Source of the DNA: Patescibacteria group bacterium | GTDB lineage: Bacteria > Patescibacteriota > Minisyncoccia > UBA6257 | DNA: 7,764 nucleotides | Assembly (NCBI GenBank): GCA_022705545.1 | Contig: JAKJEG010000013.1 | Span: 1 to 7,764 of the forward strand | Direction of reading: 5' to 3' | Shown: positions 1-6,111 of the stretch, piece by piece | Layout: every line of letters starts with the position of its first letter | Numbering within the stretch: position 1 is the stretch's first letter | Notes under the pieces: model-generated | Databases searched by the model: none | What the model saw: only the letters and a program-made list of their open reading frames with translations | Told to the model about the DNA's origin: nothing | Position numbers and translations under genes: made by a program

Positions 1-78
1 AATTTTAAAGCAAAAATAAGAAAAAGGTAGAAGAATTAAATACCAAACAATTGTTTTTTTGAAAGGCATAGATATCAT
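1..78 (-). CDS. N-terminus of a leftward membrane or secreted protein (partial, cut by window edge)
   Basis: An open frame runs leftward from ATG at 78-76 (or the in-frame ATG at 69-67) to the window edge without a stop. The shorter start gives a protein beginning MPFKKTIVWYLILLPF, followed by SYFCFKI. Two lysines followed by a run of aliphatic and aromatic residues is the pattern of a signal peptide or a first transmembrane helix. A perfect TATAAT lies upstream on the same strand (128-123), which supports a real divergent gene. Only 23-26 residues are visible, so the product cannot be named. It could also be a chance open stretch in AT-rich DNA, since codons such as TTT, ATT and AAA arise easily here. 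Confidence 0.4.
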   Translation of the reverse strand, partial: MISMPFKKTIVWYLILLPFSYFCFKI

Positions 79-114
79 TTATTAATAAAAAAAACGATAG
101 AAAATGATTCAATA

Positions 115-251
115 GTCAGACAATTATAACATTTTAAAAAACAGAGACAAAATTATTTTTTTGATATCTAATTTTCTTAGAAATCTTTAAATTCCGTGTC
201 AAGCCATTTAATCAGGCAAGCGAAATGGGTCAGGTTGTCTGGTTGTCTGAC
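115..251. repeat. Four TTGTCT motifs, including a 9-base inverted pair TTGTCTGAC
   Basis: TTGTCTGAC lies on the plus strand at 243-251 and on the minus strand at 123-115. Two more TTGTCT copies lie at 235-240 (plus; part of a tandem GGTTGTCT duplication at 233-248) and 150-145 (minus). The copies sit between the divergent gene starts, and the minus-strand ones overlap the probable -35 and flank the -10 of the leftward promoter. Binding sites for a shared regulator are possible, but no known operator such as a LexA box is recognised. Confidence 0.35.
123..150 (-). promoter_or_regulatory. Probable sigma70-type promoter of the leftward partial gene
   Basis: On the minus strand a perfect TATAAT (128-123) is preceded, after 16 bases, by TTGTCT (150-145), which matches TTGACA at 4 of 6 positions. 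Transcription would start near 116 and leave a leader of roughly 40 bases before the ATG at 78 or 69. AT-rich DNA gives chance -10 boxes, so the weak -35 limits confidence. Confidence 0.4.
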
Positions 252-294
252 GAAAAAGTAAGTGAATTTTGTTTAATTAGTTTTACTTAGGATT
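192..294. other. Non-coding stretch with a GC-richer island, no recognised gene
   Basis: By direct count 30 of 61 bases are G or C in 192-252, whereas the sequence on both sides is strongly AT-rich. No convincing open frame or known RNA family is recognised. Small pairings are possible: CCATTT (204-209) with AAATGG (223-228), and GTCAG (229-233) with CTGAC (247-251). Together with the terminator-like hairpin that follows, a small RNA or the decayed end of a former gene is conceivable. Neither is demonstrated. Confidence 0.25.
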
Positions 295-323
295 AAGACA
301 ACAATTAAGAAATGTTGTTTTTT
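295..323 (+). terminator. Terminator-like hairpin with T-run upstream of the uvr promoter
   Basis: ACAACA (298-303) pairs with TGTTGT (313-318), and two further inner A-T pairs are possible after one mismatch. The 3' arm runs directly into TTTTTT (318-323). The stem is AT-rich and weak, so termination efficiency is doubtful. It ends just before the -35 box of the uvr promoter and would insulate the operon from plus-strand transcription arriving from upstream. Confidence 0.3.
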
Positions 324-326
324 CTC

Positions 327-355
327 TTTACAAGAAAAAGAAAAAAAGGTAAAAT
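327..355 (+). promoter_or_regulatory. Probable promoter of the uvrBAC operon
   Basis: TTTACA (327-332, 5 of 6 matches to TTGACA) is followed after exactly 17 bases by TAAAAT (350-355, 5 of 6 matches to TATAAT). Transcription would start near 362 and give a leader of about 55 bases before the uvrB start, containing the hairpin at 383-407. The box quality and ideal spacing are good, but the match has not been tested against the chance rate in AT-rich DNA. Confidence 0.55.
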
Positions 356-382
356 AGAAGGAAATTTAATTGAAAGACATCC

Positions 383-407
383 CCCCTAGGATTAACCAAC
401 CGAGGGG
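383..407 (+). promoter_or_regulatory. Leader hairpin covering the uvrB Shine-Dalgarno-like sequence
   Basis: CCCCTAGG (383-390) can pair with CCGAGGGG (400-407) with a single A-G mismatch, leaving a 9-base loop (391-399). The right arm contains GAGGGG (402-407), the only Shine-Dalgarno-like sequence before uvrB. It is 9 bases from the TTG at 417 and 18 bases from the ATG at 426. The fold would hide the ribosome site and so could control translation. There is no T-run after it, so a terminator is unlikely. Confidence 0.4.
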
Positions 408-416
408 TATTAATCA

Positions 417-2237
417 TTGAAAAATATGGGAATTTTTAAACTCAATTCTCAATTTCAGGTTGCTGGTGATCAGCAACAAGCAATTGAAAAATTAGTTGAA
501 GGATTAAAAAAGGGTTATCGTTTTCAAACTCTTTTAGGAATTACTGGGAGTGGAAAAACCTTTACAATGGCTAATGTTATTAGTCATTTTAATAAACCGG
601 TTTTAGTGATTGCTCCTAATAAAACTTTGGCAGCCCAGCTTTACCGGGAATACAAAAATTTTTTTCCAGAGAATTCAGTAAACTATTTTGTTTCTTATTA
701 CGATTATTATCAGCCAGAGGCTTATTTACCAATTACTGATACTTATATTGGCAAAGAGGCTTTAATTAATGAAGAAATAGATCGTCTTCGCCACCAATCT
801 ACTTCTGCTCTTTTGAGCCGAAGAGATGTTATTATTGTGGCCTCGGTTTCCTGCATTTATAATTTAGGTGTTCCTTTAAATTATTTGCAAAGCGCTCTTT
901 ATTTAGAGAAAGGAAAATTAATTACCCGAGGAGATCTTTTAAGGCAGTTAGTAAAAATTCAGTTTGAAAGAACCAATGGTGAATTAAAAAGAGGCACCTT
1001 TCGGGTAAGGGGAGATAATTTTGAAATTTTACCAGCCTCAGGAGAAGCTATTTATTTTATTAAAATTAAGGATCAGGAAATTACGGAAATTGCTCTCTTA
1101 GAACCAACTTCTAAAAAAATATTGGAAGAATTAAAGGAAATTGTAATTTTTCCTCCAAAGCACTTTGTCAGCTTTGCTCCTCAGCGAGAACAAGCCATCA
1201 AAGAGATAGAAAAAGAATTAAAAGAAAGAGTGGATTTTTTCCGAAAGCAGGGAAAAGAATTGGAAGCAGAAAGATTATTGCGCCGGACAACTTACGATTT
1301 AGAAATGTTAAGAACTATTGGCTATTGTCACGGAATAGAAAATTATTCCAGATATTTAACCGGCAAACTGGCTGGAGAGCCGCCTGATACTTTATTATCT
1401 TATTTTCCAAAAGATTTTTTGACTATTATTGATGAATCTCATATCACTTTGCCTCAAATTCGAGGCATGTCCGAAGGAGATCGTTCTCGAAAAAGCATCT
1501 TAATAGAATATGGTTGGCGTTTGCCTTCGGCTTTAGATAATCGCCCTTTAACTTTTGATGAATTTTTAGAAAGAGTAAATCAGGTCATTTTTACTTCAGC
1601 GACCCCTTCTCAAGAAGAAAAACAAATGTCTTCTCAGATTGTAGAGCAACTTATCCGGCCAACCGGTATCGTTGACCCAGAAATCGAAGTGAGACCTGTT
1701 TTTGATGAAAAAATAAAACAAACTCAAGTGGAGGATTTAATTAAAGAACTGGAAAAAATTGTTAAAAGAAACGAAAGGGCATTAGTTAATGTTTTGACAA
1801 AAAAAATGGCTGAAGACTTAACGGATTATCTGTTAAAAAAAGGTTTTAAAGTTAATTATATGCATTCTGAAACCAAAACCATTGAAAGAACTAAAATATT
1901 AAAATCTTTCCGGGAAGGAGAAATTAATGTTTTAGTTGGGGTTAATCTTTTGAGAGAAGGATTAGATTTGCCCGAAGTAACCTTGGTGGCTATTTTAGAT
2001 GCTGATCGGGAGGGATTTTTAAGAAGCGAAACTTCTTTAATTCAAACAATGGGGCGGGCAGCAAGAAATGTTTTAGGAAAAGTTATTTTATACGCTAACG
2101 AAATTACTCCTTCAATGAAAAAAGCAATTGAGGAAGTAGAACGAAGGAGAAAAATTCAATTGGCTTATAATAAACAACACCATATTACCCCGCAAACAAT
2201 TCAAAAGAAAATAGAAAATTTAATTGATTTTGATTAA
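417..2237 (+). CDS. uvrB: UvrABC system protein B (excision repair helicase subunit), lacking the C-terminal UVR motif
   Basis: UvrB receives damaged DNA from UvrA, verifies the lesion with its beta-hairpin and recruits UvrC for incision. Visible parts: Walker A GITGSGKT (residues 41-48), the tyrosine-rich beta-hairpin beginning YYDYYQPEAY (94-103), the Walker B box DESH (339-342) with the family stretch GMSEGDRSRKS after it, motif SATPSQEE near 394, and helicase motif VI GRAARN (546-551). The protein is 606 residues against about 670 in E. coli. It ends shortly after YNKQHHITPQTI, so the flexible linker and C-terminal UVR motif that normally binds UvrC are absent, with a clean TAA stop. Start choice is open. 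TTG at 417 suits the GAGGGG site, while ATG at 426 gives MGIFKLNS, the usual family N-terminus. It is the first gene of the operon, 12 bases before uvrA. Confidence 0.97.
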   Translation: MKNMGIFKLNSQFQVAGDQQQAIEKLVEGLKKGYRFQTLLGITGSGKTFTMANVISHFNKPVLVIAPNKTLAAQLYREYKNFFPENSVNYFVSYYDYYQPEAYLPITDTYIGKEALINEEIDRLRHQSTSALLSRRDVIIVASVSCIYNLGVPLNYLQSALYLEKGKLITRGDLLRQLVKIQFERTNGELKRGTFRVRGDNFEILPASGEAIYFIKIKDQEITEIALLEPTSKKILEELKEIVIFPPKHFVSFAPQREQAIKEIEKELKERVDFFRKQGKELEAERLLRRTTYDLEMLRTIGYCHGIENYSRYLTGKLAGEPPDTLLSYFPKDFLTIIDESHITLPQIRGMSEGDRSRKSILIEYGWRLPSALDNRPLTFDEFLERVNQVIFTSATPSQEEKQMSSQIVEQLIRPTGIVDPEIEVRPVFDEKIKQTQVEDLIKELEKIVKRNERALVNVLTKKMAEDLTDYLLKKGFKVNYMHSETKTIERTKILKSFREGEINVLVGVNLLREGLDLPEVTLVAILDADREGFLRSETSLIQTMGRAARNVLGKVILYANEITPSMKKAIEEVERRRKIQLAYNKQHHITPQTIQKKIENLIDFD

Positions 2238-2249
2238 TAATTAAAATGT

Positions 2250-4739
2250 ATGGAAGACAAAATTATTATTAAAGGAGCGCGAGTTCATAACTTAAAAAAT
2301 ATTAGTTTAGAAATTCCCAAAAATGAATTTATTGTTTTTAGCGGAGTTTCTGGCTCAGGTAAATCTTCTTTGGCTTTTGATACTATTTTTGCCGAAGGAC
2401 AAAGAAGGTATTTAGAATCTCTTTCCCCTTACATTCGACAATTTTTAGGCCAAAAAGACAGGCCGGATGTTGATGAAATTATTGGTTTATCACCAGCAAT
2501 TGCTATTGACCAAAGAGCTTTATCTCATAATCCCCGTTCTACCGTTGGGACTTTAACAGAGATTCACGATTATCTGCGGGTTTTATTTGCCCGTTTAGGA
2601 GAAGTCCGATGTTTAATCTGCCATAATAAAATTCAAAGATTAACCATTGATGAAATGATCGAAGCTATCCAAGAAAAAACAAAGCAAATTAAAAAAAACA
2701 AAGTAAAGATTTTTTCCCCGGTAGTCAGAGGGAGAAAAGGAGAATATTACCAATTACTTTATGATTTTCTTTTAAAAGGTTATGAAGTTTGCCGAATTGA
2801 TGGAAAAATTCATTCTCTCCACGACGAAATTAACTTATCCCGCTACAAAAATCATACTATTGAAATTTTAATTGACGATTTAGATGCAAAAGACAGAAGC
2901 CGGTTGGCAGAAGCAATAGAAAATGCTTTGAATTTTTCCGATGGTTTGCTCTTGGTTGTTTTTTCTTCTGGCGAAGAATTACTATTAAGCAGCCGTTGGT
3001 CTTGTCCAAGAGATAATTTCTCTTTTCCAGAAATTGAGCCTCGTTTATTCTCCTTTAATAGTCCTTATGGCGCTTGTCCGGCTTGTCACGGTCTAGGCAA
3101 AAGCGATTTATTTACAAAAACTATTTGTCCGGTCTGCCAAGGAAAAAGATTAAAACCAGAAGCCCTTTCAGTTTATATTAATAATAAAAACATTGACGAT
3201 ATTTCTCAGATGAATATTGATGAGGCCTATAATTTTTTTATTGCTTACGAAAATAAAATCTCAAAAAGAGAAAAGTCTATTGCTGAAAATATTTTAAAGG
3301 AAATTATTGATCGTTTAGGTTTTCTTTTAGAAGTTGGTTTGGATTATCTTTCTTTGTCCCGGGAAGCAGAAACTTTATCCGGAGGCGAAGCCCAAAGAAT
3401 AAGGTTAGCCAGTCAAATTGGTTCTCATCTTTCTTCTACTTTGTATGTTTTAGACGAGCCAACGATTGGTCTCCACGAAAGGGATACAGAAAAATTATTA
3501 AGAATTTTGAACGAATTAAAGGAAAGAAAAAACACCGTGATTGTTGTTGAGCACGACGAGAGAACAATTAGATCTTCTGATTTTTTGGTTGATTTAGGGC
3601 CTTTGTCCGGCAAAAATGGGGGTGAGATAGTGGCTATTGGCCCAACTAAATCTCTATTAAAAAAGCCAAGTGGCCGATCTTTAACTTTAAAGTACCTGAA
3701 AAAAGAGGAAGAAATTCCAGTGCCAAAGAAAAAAAGGACTTCTTTTTCTGAAAGTTTAAAAATTATTGGCGCTACCGCTAATAACTTAAAAAATTTAAGC
3801 CTAGAAATACCTTTAAGAAAATTTATCTGTTTGACTGGCGTTTCTGGCTCAGGAAAATCAACCTTGCTTAATGATGTTTTGTACCAAAATTTAACCCGCA
3901 TAAAAAATCATTTCTCTGGACCCTTAAAAGGAGTCAATAAAATTTTAGGGAGCGAATATTTAGATAAGGTTGTTTTAGTTGATCAATCACCAATTGGCCG
4001 TACTCCTCGTTCTAATCCTGCTACTTATACTGGTATTTTTACCCCTATTAGAGATTTCTTTGCCCTCTTAGAAGAAAGCCGAATTCGTGGTTATAAATCT
4101 TCCCGATTTTCTTTTAATGTTGAAGGTGGCCGCTGTGAAGCCTGCCAGGGAGCAGGTTATAATTTGATTGATATGCATTTTCTCCCACCGGTTTTAGTGG
4201 AATGTGAAGTTTGCCACGGCAAAAGATATAATAAAGAAACTTTAGAGGTAAAATACAAGGGGAAAAATATTAGCGAAGTTTTGAATATGACTGTTGATGA
4301 AGCGTTAGAATTTTTTTCTAACATTCCTCAGATTCAAGAGCCCCTTGAATTATTAAGTCGAGTTGGTCTTGGCTATATTCAATTAGGACAAAGCGCCACT
4401 ACTCTTTCCGGCGGTGAAGCTCAAAGGATAAAATTAGCTCGTTATCTTCTGCGGCCCTTAGGCCGAAAAGTTCTTTATTTAATGGACGAACCAACCACCG
4501 GCTTGCATTTTCATGATATAAAATTACTATTAAAAGTAATTGATGAATTAGTGGATCATGGTAATTCCGTCATTGTTATTGAGCATAATATGCATGTTAT
4601 TAAGTATTGCGATTATCTTATTGATTTGGGGCCTGAAGGAGGAGAAAGGGGAGGAAAAATAGTTTTTGCCGGTTTAGTAGAAGATATTGTTAAAGAAGAA
4701 AAATCCTATACTGGTCAGTTTTTGAAAGAATATTTATAA
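2250..4739 (+). CDS. uvrA: UvrABC system protein A (damage-recognition ATPase), short form without insertion domain
   Basis: UvrA is the dimeric ABC-type ATPase that finds distorted DNA and loads UvrB. Two ATPase modules are complete: Walker A GVSGSGKS (residues 32-39 and 530-537), signature LSGGEAQR (376-383 and 719-726) and Walker B DEP (402-404 and 746-748). The C-terminal zinc module has CEAC (629-632) and CEVC (652-655). In the first half CLIC (121-124), CPRD (252-255), CPAC (276-279) and CPVC (293-296) are seen. In CPRD the second ligand position is Asp. Only 13 residues separate CPAC from CPVC, where E. coli has roughly 120, so the insertion domain is missing. This explains most of the length difference (829 against about 940). 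The segment between CLIC and CPRD, the UvrB-binding region, is retained. ATG 2250 gives the usual N-terminus (IIIKGARVHNLKN). No clear ribosome site precedes it, which suggests translational coupling to uvrB. Confidence 0.97.
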   Translation: MEDKIIIKGARVHNLKNISLEIPKNEFIVFSGVSGSGKSSLAFDTIFAEGQRRYLESLSPYIRQFLGQKDRPDVDEIIGLSPAIAIDQRALSHNPRSTVGTLTEIHDYLRVLFARLGEVRCLICHNKIQRLTIDEMIEAIQEKTKQIKKNKVKIFSPVVRGRKGEYYQLLYDFLLKGYEVCRIDGKIHSLHDEINLSRYKNHTIEILIDDLDAKDRSRLAEAIENALNFSDGLLLVVFSSGEELLLSSRWSCPRDNFSFPEIEPRLFSFNSPYGACPACHGLGKSDLFTKTICPVCQGKRLKPEALSVYINNKNIDDISQMNIDEAYNFFIAYENKISKREKSIAENILKEIIDRLGFLLEVGLDYLSLSREAETLSGGEAQRIRLASQIGSHLSSTLYVLDEPTIGLHERDTEKLLRILNELKERKNTVIVVEHDERTIRSSDFLVDLGPLSGKNGGEIVAIGPTKSLLKKPSGRSLTLKYLKKEEEIPVPKKKRTSFSESLKIIGATANNLKNLSLEIPLRKFICLTGVSGSGKSTLLNDVLYQNLTRIKNHFSGPLKGVNKILGSEYLDKVVLVDQSPIGRTPRSNPATYTGIFTPIRDFFALLEESRIRGYKSSRFSFNVEGGRCEACQGAGYNLIDMHFLPPVLVECEVCHGKRYNKETLEVKYKGKNISEVLNMTVDEALEFFSNIPQIQEPLELLSRVGLGYIQLGQSATTLSGGEAQRIKLARYLLRPLGRKVLYLMDEPTTGLHFHDIKLLLKVIDELVDHGNSVIVIEHNMHVIKYCDYLIDLGPEGGERGGKIVFAGLVEDIVKEEKSYTGQFLKEYL

Positions 4740-4761
4740 AAATGGTGATAAAAATTATAAA

Positions 4762-5952
4762 ATGGCTCAAGAAAAAATATTAGCTTTAGACAAAGAACAT
4801 AAATTTTTGAAAAAACTTCCTTCAAAGCCCGGAGTTTATTTATTTTTAACCAAGAAAAAAGAAGTTTTATATGTTGGCCGGGCGACTTTTTTAAACAAAA
4901 GAGTATCGTCTTATTTTCAAAAAAGATTGGAGCCAAGGTTAGAGGAAATGGTTAATAAATCTTTTTATTTACAATTTATTCCGACGGATAACCTTTTGGA
5001 AGCCATTATTTTGGAAGCGAATTTAATTAAAAAATATTGGCCAAAATATAATATTCGAGATAAAGATAATCGTTCTTTTGTTTACATTGTTATTCCTCAA
5101 AAAGATTTCTCAGCCCCTTTTTTAGCGAGAGCCAAAGAATTAGAAAAAATTTCTCCTGACAAGGCGGAAATTTTCGGCCCTTACAAAAGTTTATCATTAG
5201 TTAAGACTGCTTTAAGAATTATTAGAAAAATCTTTCCTTATAGCACTTGTCAGATTAATTCTGGCCGACCTTGCTTTGATTATCAAATAGGATTATGTCC
5301 GGGAGCCTGCTTGGGGATTATCTCTAAAGAAGAATATCAAAAAAATATTCAGAATATTATTTTGTTGTTAAAAGGAGAAAAAAAGGAATTAATCAAGAAA
5401 TTAAAAAAAGAAAACCCGGATAAAATTTTTGCTCTTCAGCATATTGAAGACGTGGCTTTAATTGATCAAGAAGAAAAAGGTTTTCAACATCCCTTTGGGC
5501 GAATAGAAGGATATGATATTTCTCATTTTTCCGGTAAAGAAACAGTAGGGGCAATGGTTAGTTTTTTAAATGGTGAGCCAGATAAAAAATTTTATCGTCT
5601 TTTTAAAATTAAAAATGCCAAAAATCAAGATGATTTAGATTGCCTTCGGGAGGTTTTAAAAAGACGTTTTCGGCACTCAGAGTGGCCTTTTCCTAATCTT
5701 GTGCTAATTGATGGCGGTCTTCCTCAGGTAAGAACAGTAAAAAATTTATTTAAGGAATTAAAAATTCAGATTCCTTTAGTAGGAATTTCCAAATATCAAA
5801 ATGATAAATTGGTTTTTCCTCAGGGAATGAAGAAATCTTTAAAAGAATTAATTGCTACTAATAAAAGTTTGCTTTTGAAAGTAAGAAATGAAGCCCATCG
5901 TTTTGCTAATTCTTATCGAAAAAAATTGTTTAAAAAAAGAATCGCCTCTTAA
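4762..5952 (+). CDS. uvrC: UvrABC system protein C (dual-incision nuclease), minimal form
   Basis: UvrC makes the 3' and 5' cuts around the lesion. The N-terminal GIY-YIG nuclease is present (GVY at 24-26, YVG at 37-39, Glu85 in LEANLIKKY, Asn97). Cys163, 171, 179 and 183 match the spacing of the iron-sulfur cluster cysteines of E. coli UvrC, apart from a shorter first gap. The RNase-H-like nuclease keeps Asp252 (YDISH), the DD pair at 290-291, Asp317 (LIDGG) and His379 (AHRF). At 396 residues against about 610 it is much reduced. The UVR helix pair is collapsed to LKGEKKELIKKLKKE before FALQHIEDVALI, the following linker of over 100 residues is gone, and the helix-hairpin-helix tail is absent. 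The gene is intact to a TAA, so this is a short form rather than a frameshift. It starts 22 bases after uvrA, with no strong ribosome site. Confidence 0.95.
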   Translation: MAQEKILALDKEHKFLKKLPSKPGVYLFLTKKKEVLYVGRATFLNKRVSSYFQKRLEPRLEEMVNKSFYLQFIPTDNLLEAIILEANLIKKYWPKYNIRDKDNRSFVYIVIPQKDFSAPFLARAKELEKISPDKAEIFGPYKSLSLVKTALRIIRKIFPYSTCQINSGRPCFDYQIGLCPGACLGIISKEEYQKNIQNIILLLKGEKKELIKKLKKENPDKIFALQHIEDVALIDQEEKGFQHPFGRIEGYDISHFSGKETVGAMVSFLNGEPDKKFYRLFKIKNAKNQDDLDCLREVLKRRFRHSEWPFPNLVLIDGGLPQVRTVKNLFKELKIQIPLVGISKYQNDKLVFPQGMKKSLKELIATNKSLLLKVRNEAHRFANSYRKKLFKKRIAS

Positions 5953-5970
5953 AATTATTTTGAGGCATTT
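5944..5970 (+). terminator. Probable intrinsic terminator at the end of uvrC
   Basis: GCCTC (5944-5948) pairs with GAGGC (5962-5966), and AAAA (5951-5954) can continue the stem with TTTT (5958-5961) around a TTA loop, with TT bulged. The sequence after it is T-rich (ATTTTGATTGATTTT and onward). The left arm lies inside the last uvrC codons, so it would end the uvr operon at its stop. The T-tract is interrupted, hence moderate confidence. Confidence 0.45.
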
Positions 5971-5973
5971 TGA

Positions 5974-6002
5974 TTGATTTTCCTGATTTTTTGTTTTATA
6001 CT
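5974..6002 (+). promoter_or_regulatory. Probable promoter of tRNA-Ser
   Basis: TTGATT (5974-5979, 4 of 6 matches to TTGACA) is followed after exactly 17 bases by TATACT (5997-6002, 5 of 6 matches to TATAAT). The predicted start near 6009 leaves a leader of about 12 bases before the mature tRNA. It overlaps the T-rich tail of the uvrC terminator. Confidence 0.5.
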
Positions 6003-6020
6003 ATCCCGTAATATATATAT

Positions 6021-6111
6021 GGAGGGTTGGCTGAGTGGTTAAAGCAACGGTTTGCTAAACCGTGACCGCCTAAAAAGTGGTCCGTGGGTTCGAATCCCAC
6101 ACCCTCCGCCA
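6021..6111 (+). tRNA. tRNA-Ser, anticodon GCT
   Basis: A full class II cloverleaf can be drawn. Acceptor stem GGAGGGT (6021-6027) pairs with ACCCTCC (6101-6107). Anticodon stem ACGGT (6047-6051) pairs with ACCGT (6059-6063) around the loop TTGCTAA, with anticodon GCT at 6054-6056, reading AGC and AGU serine codons. The long variable arm GACCGC (6064-6069) pairs with GTGGTC (6077-6082). T arm GTGGG (6084-6088) pairs with CCCAC (6096-6100) around TTCGAAT. The discriminator is G6108, and CCA is encoded (6109-6111). The long variable arm is diagnostic for serine. The last six bases (CCGCCA) also form the start of the 56-base inverted repeat, and the 3' half is overlapped in antisense by the recombinase frame. 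Confidence 0.97.

Noticed and set aside
45..56. AAACAATTGTTT palindrome followed by T-run as a terminator
   Set aside because: It has no loop, only A/T-rich pairing, and lies inside the start of the leftward open frame. A chance palindrome is likelier.
3425..3901. 158-codon minus-strand open frame inside uvrA
   Set aside because: It is antisense to the conserved signature, Walker B and second Walker A regions of uvrA. Its translation resembles no family and is explained as a shadow.
4715..4936. 73-codon minus-strand open frame over the uvrA-uvrC junction
   Set aside because: It overlaps the well-supported 5' end of uvrC in antisense, and its Lys/Phe/Leu-rich translation is typical of AT-rich antisense DNA.
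417..5952. Alternative genetic code with UGA read as glycine, as in some Patescibacteria
   Set aside because: All genes read through at normal domain positions under the standard bacterial code, and no domain is interrupted by TGA.
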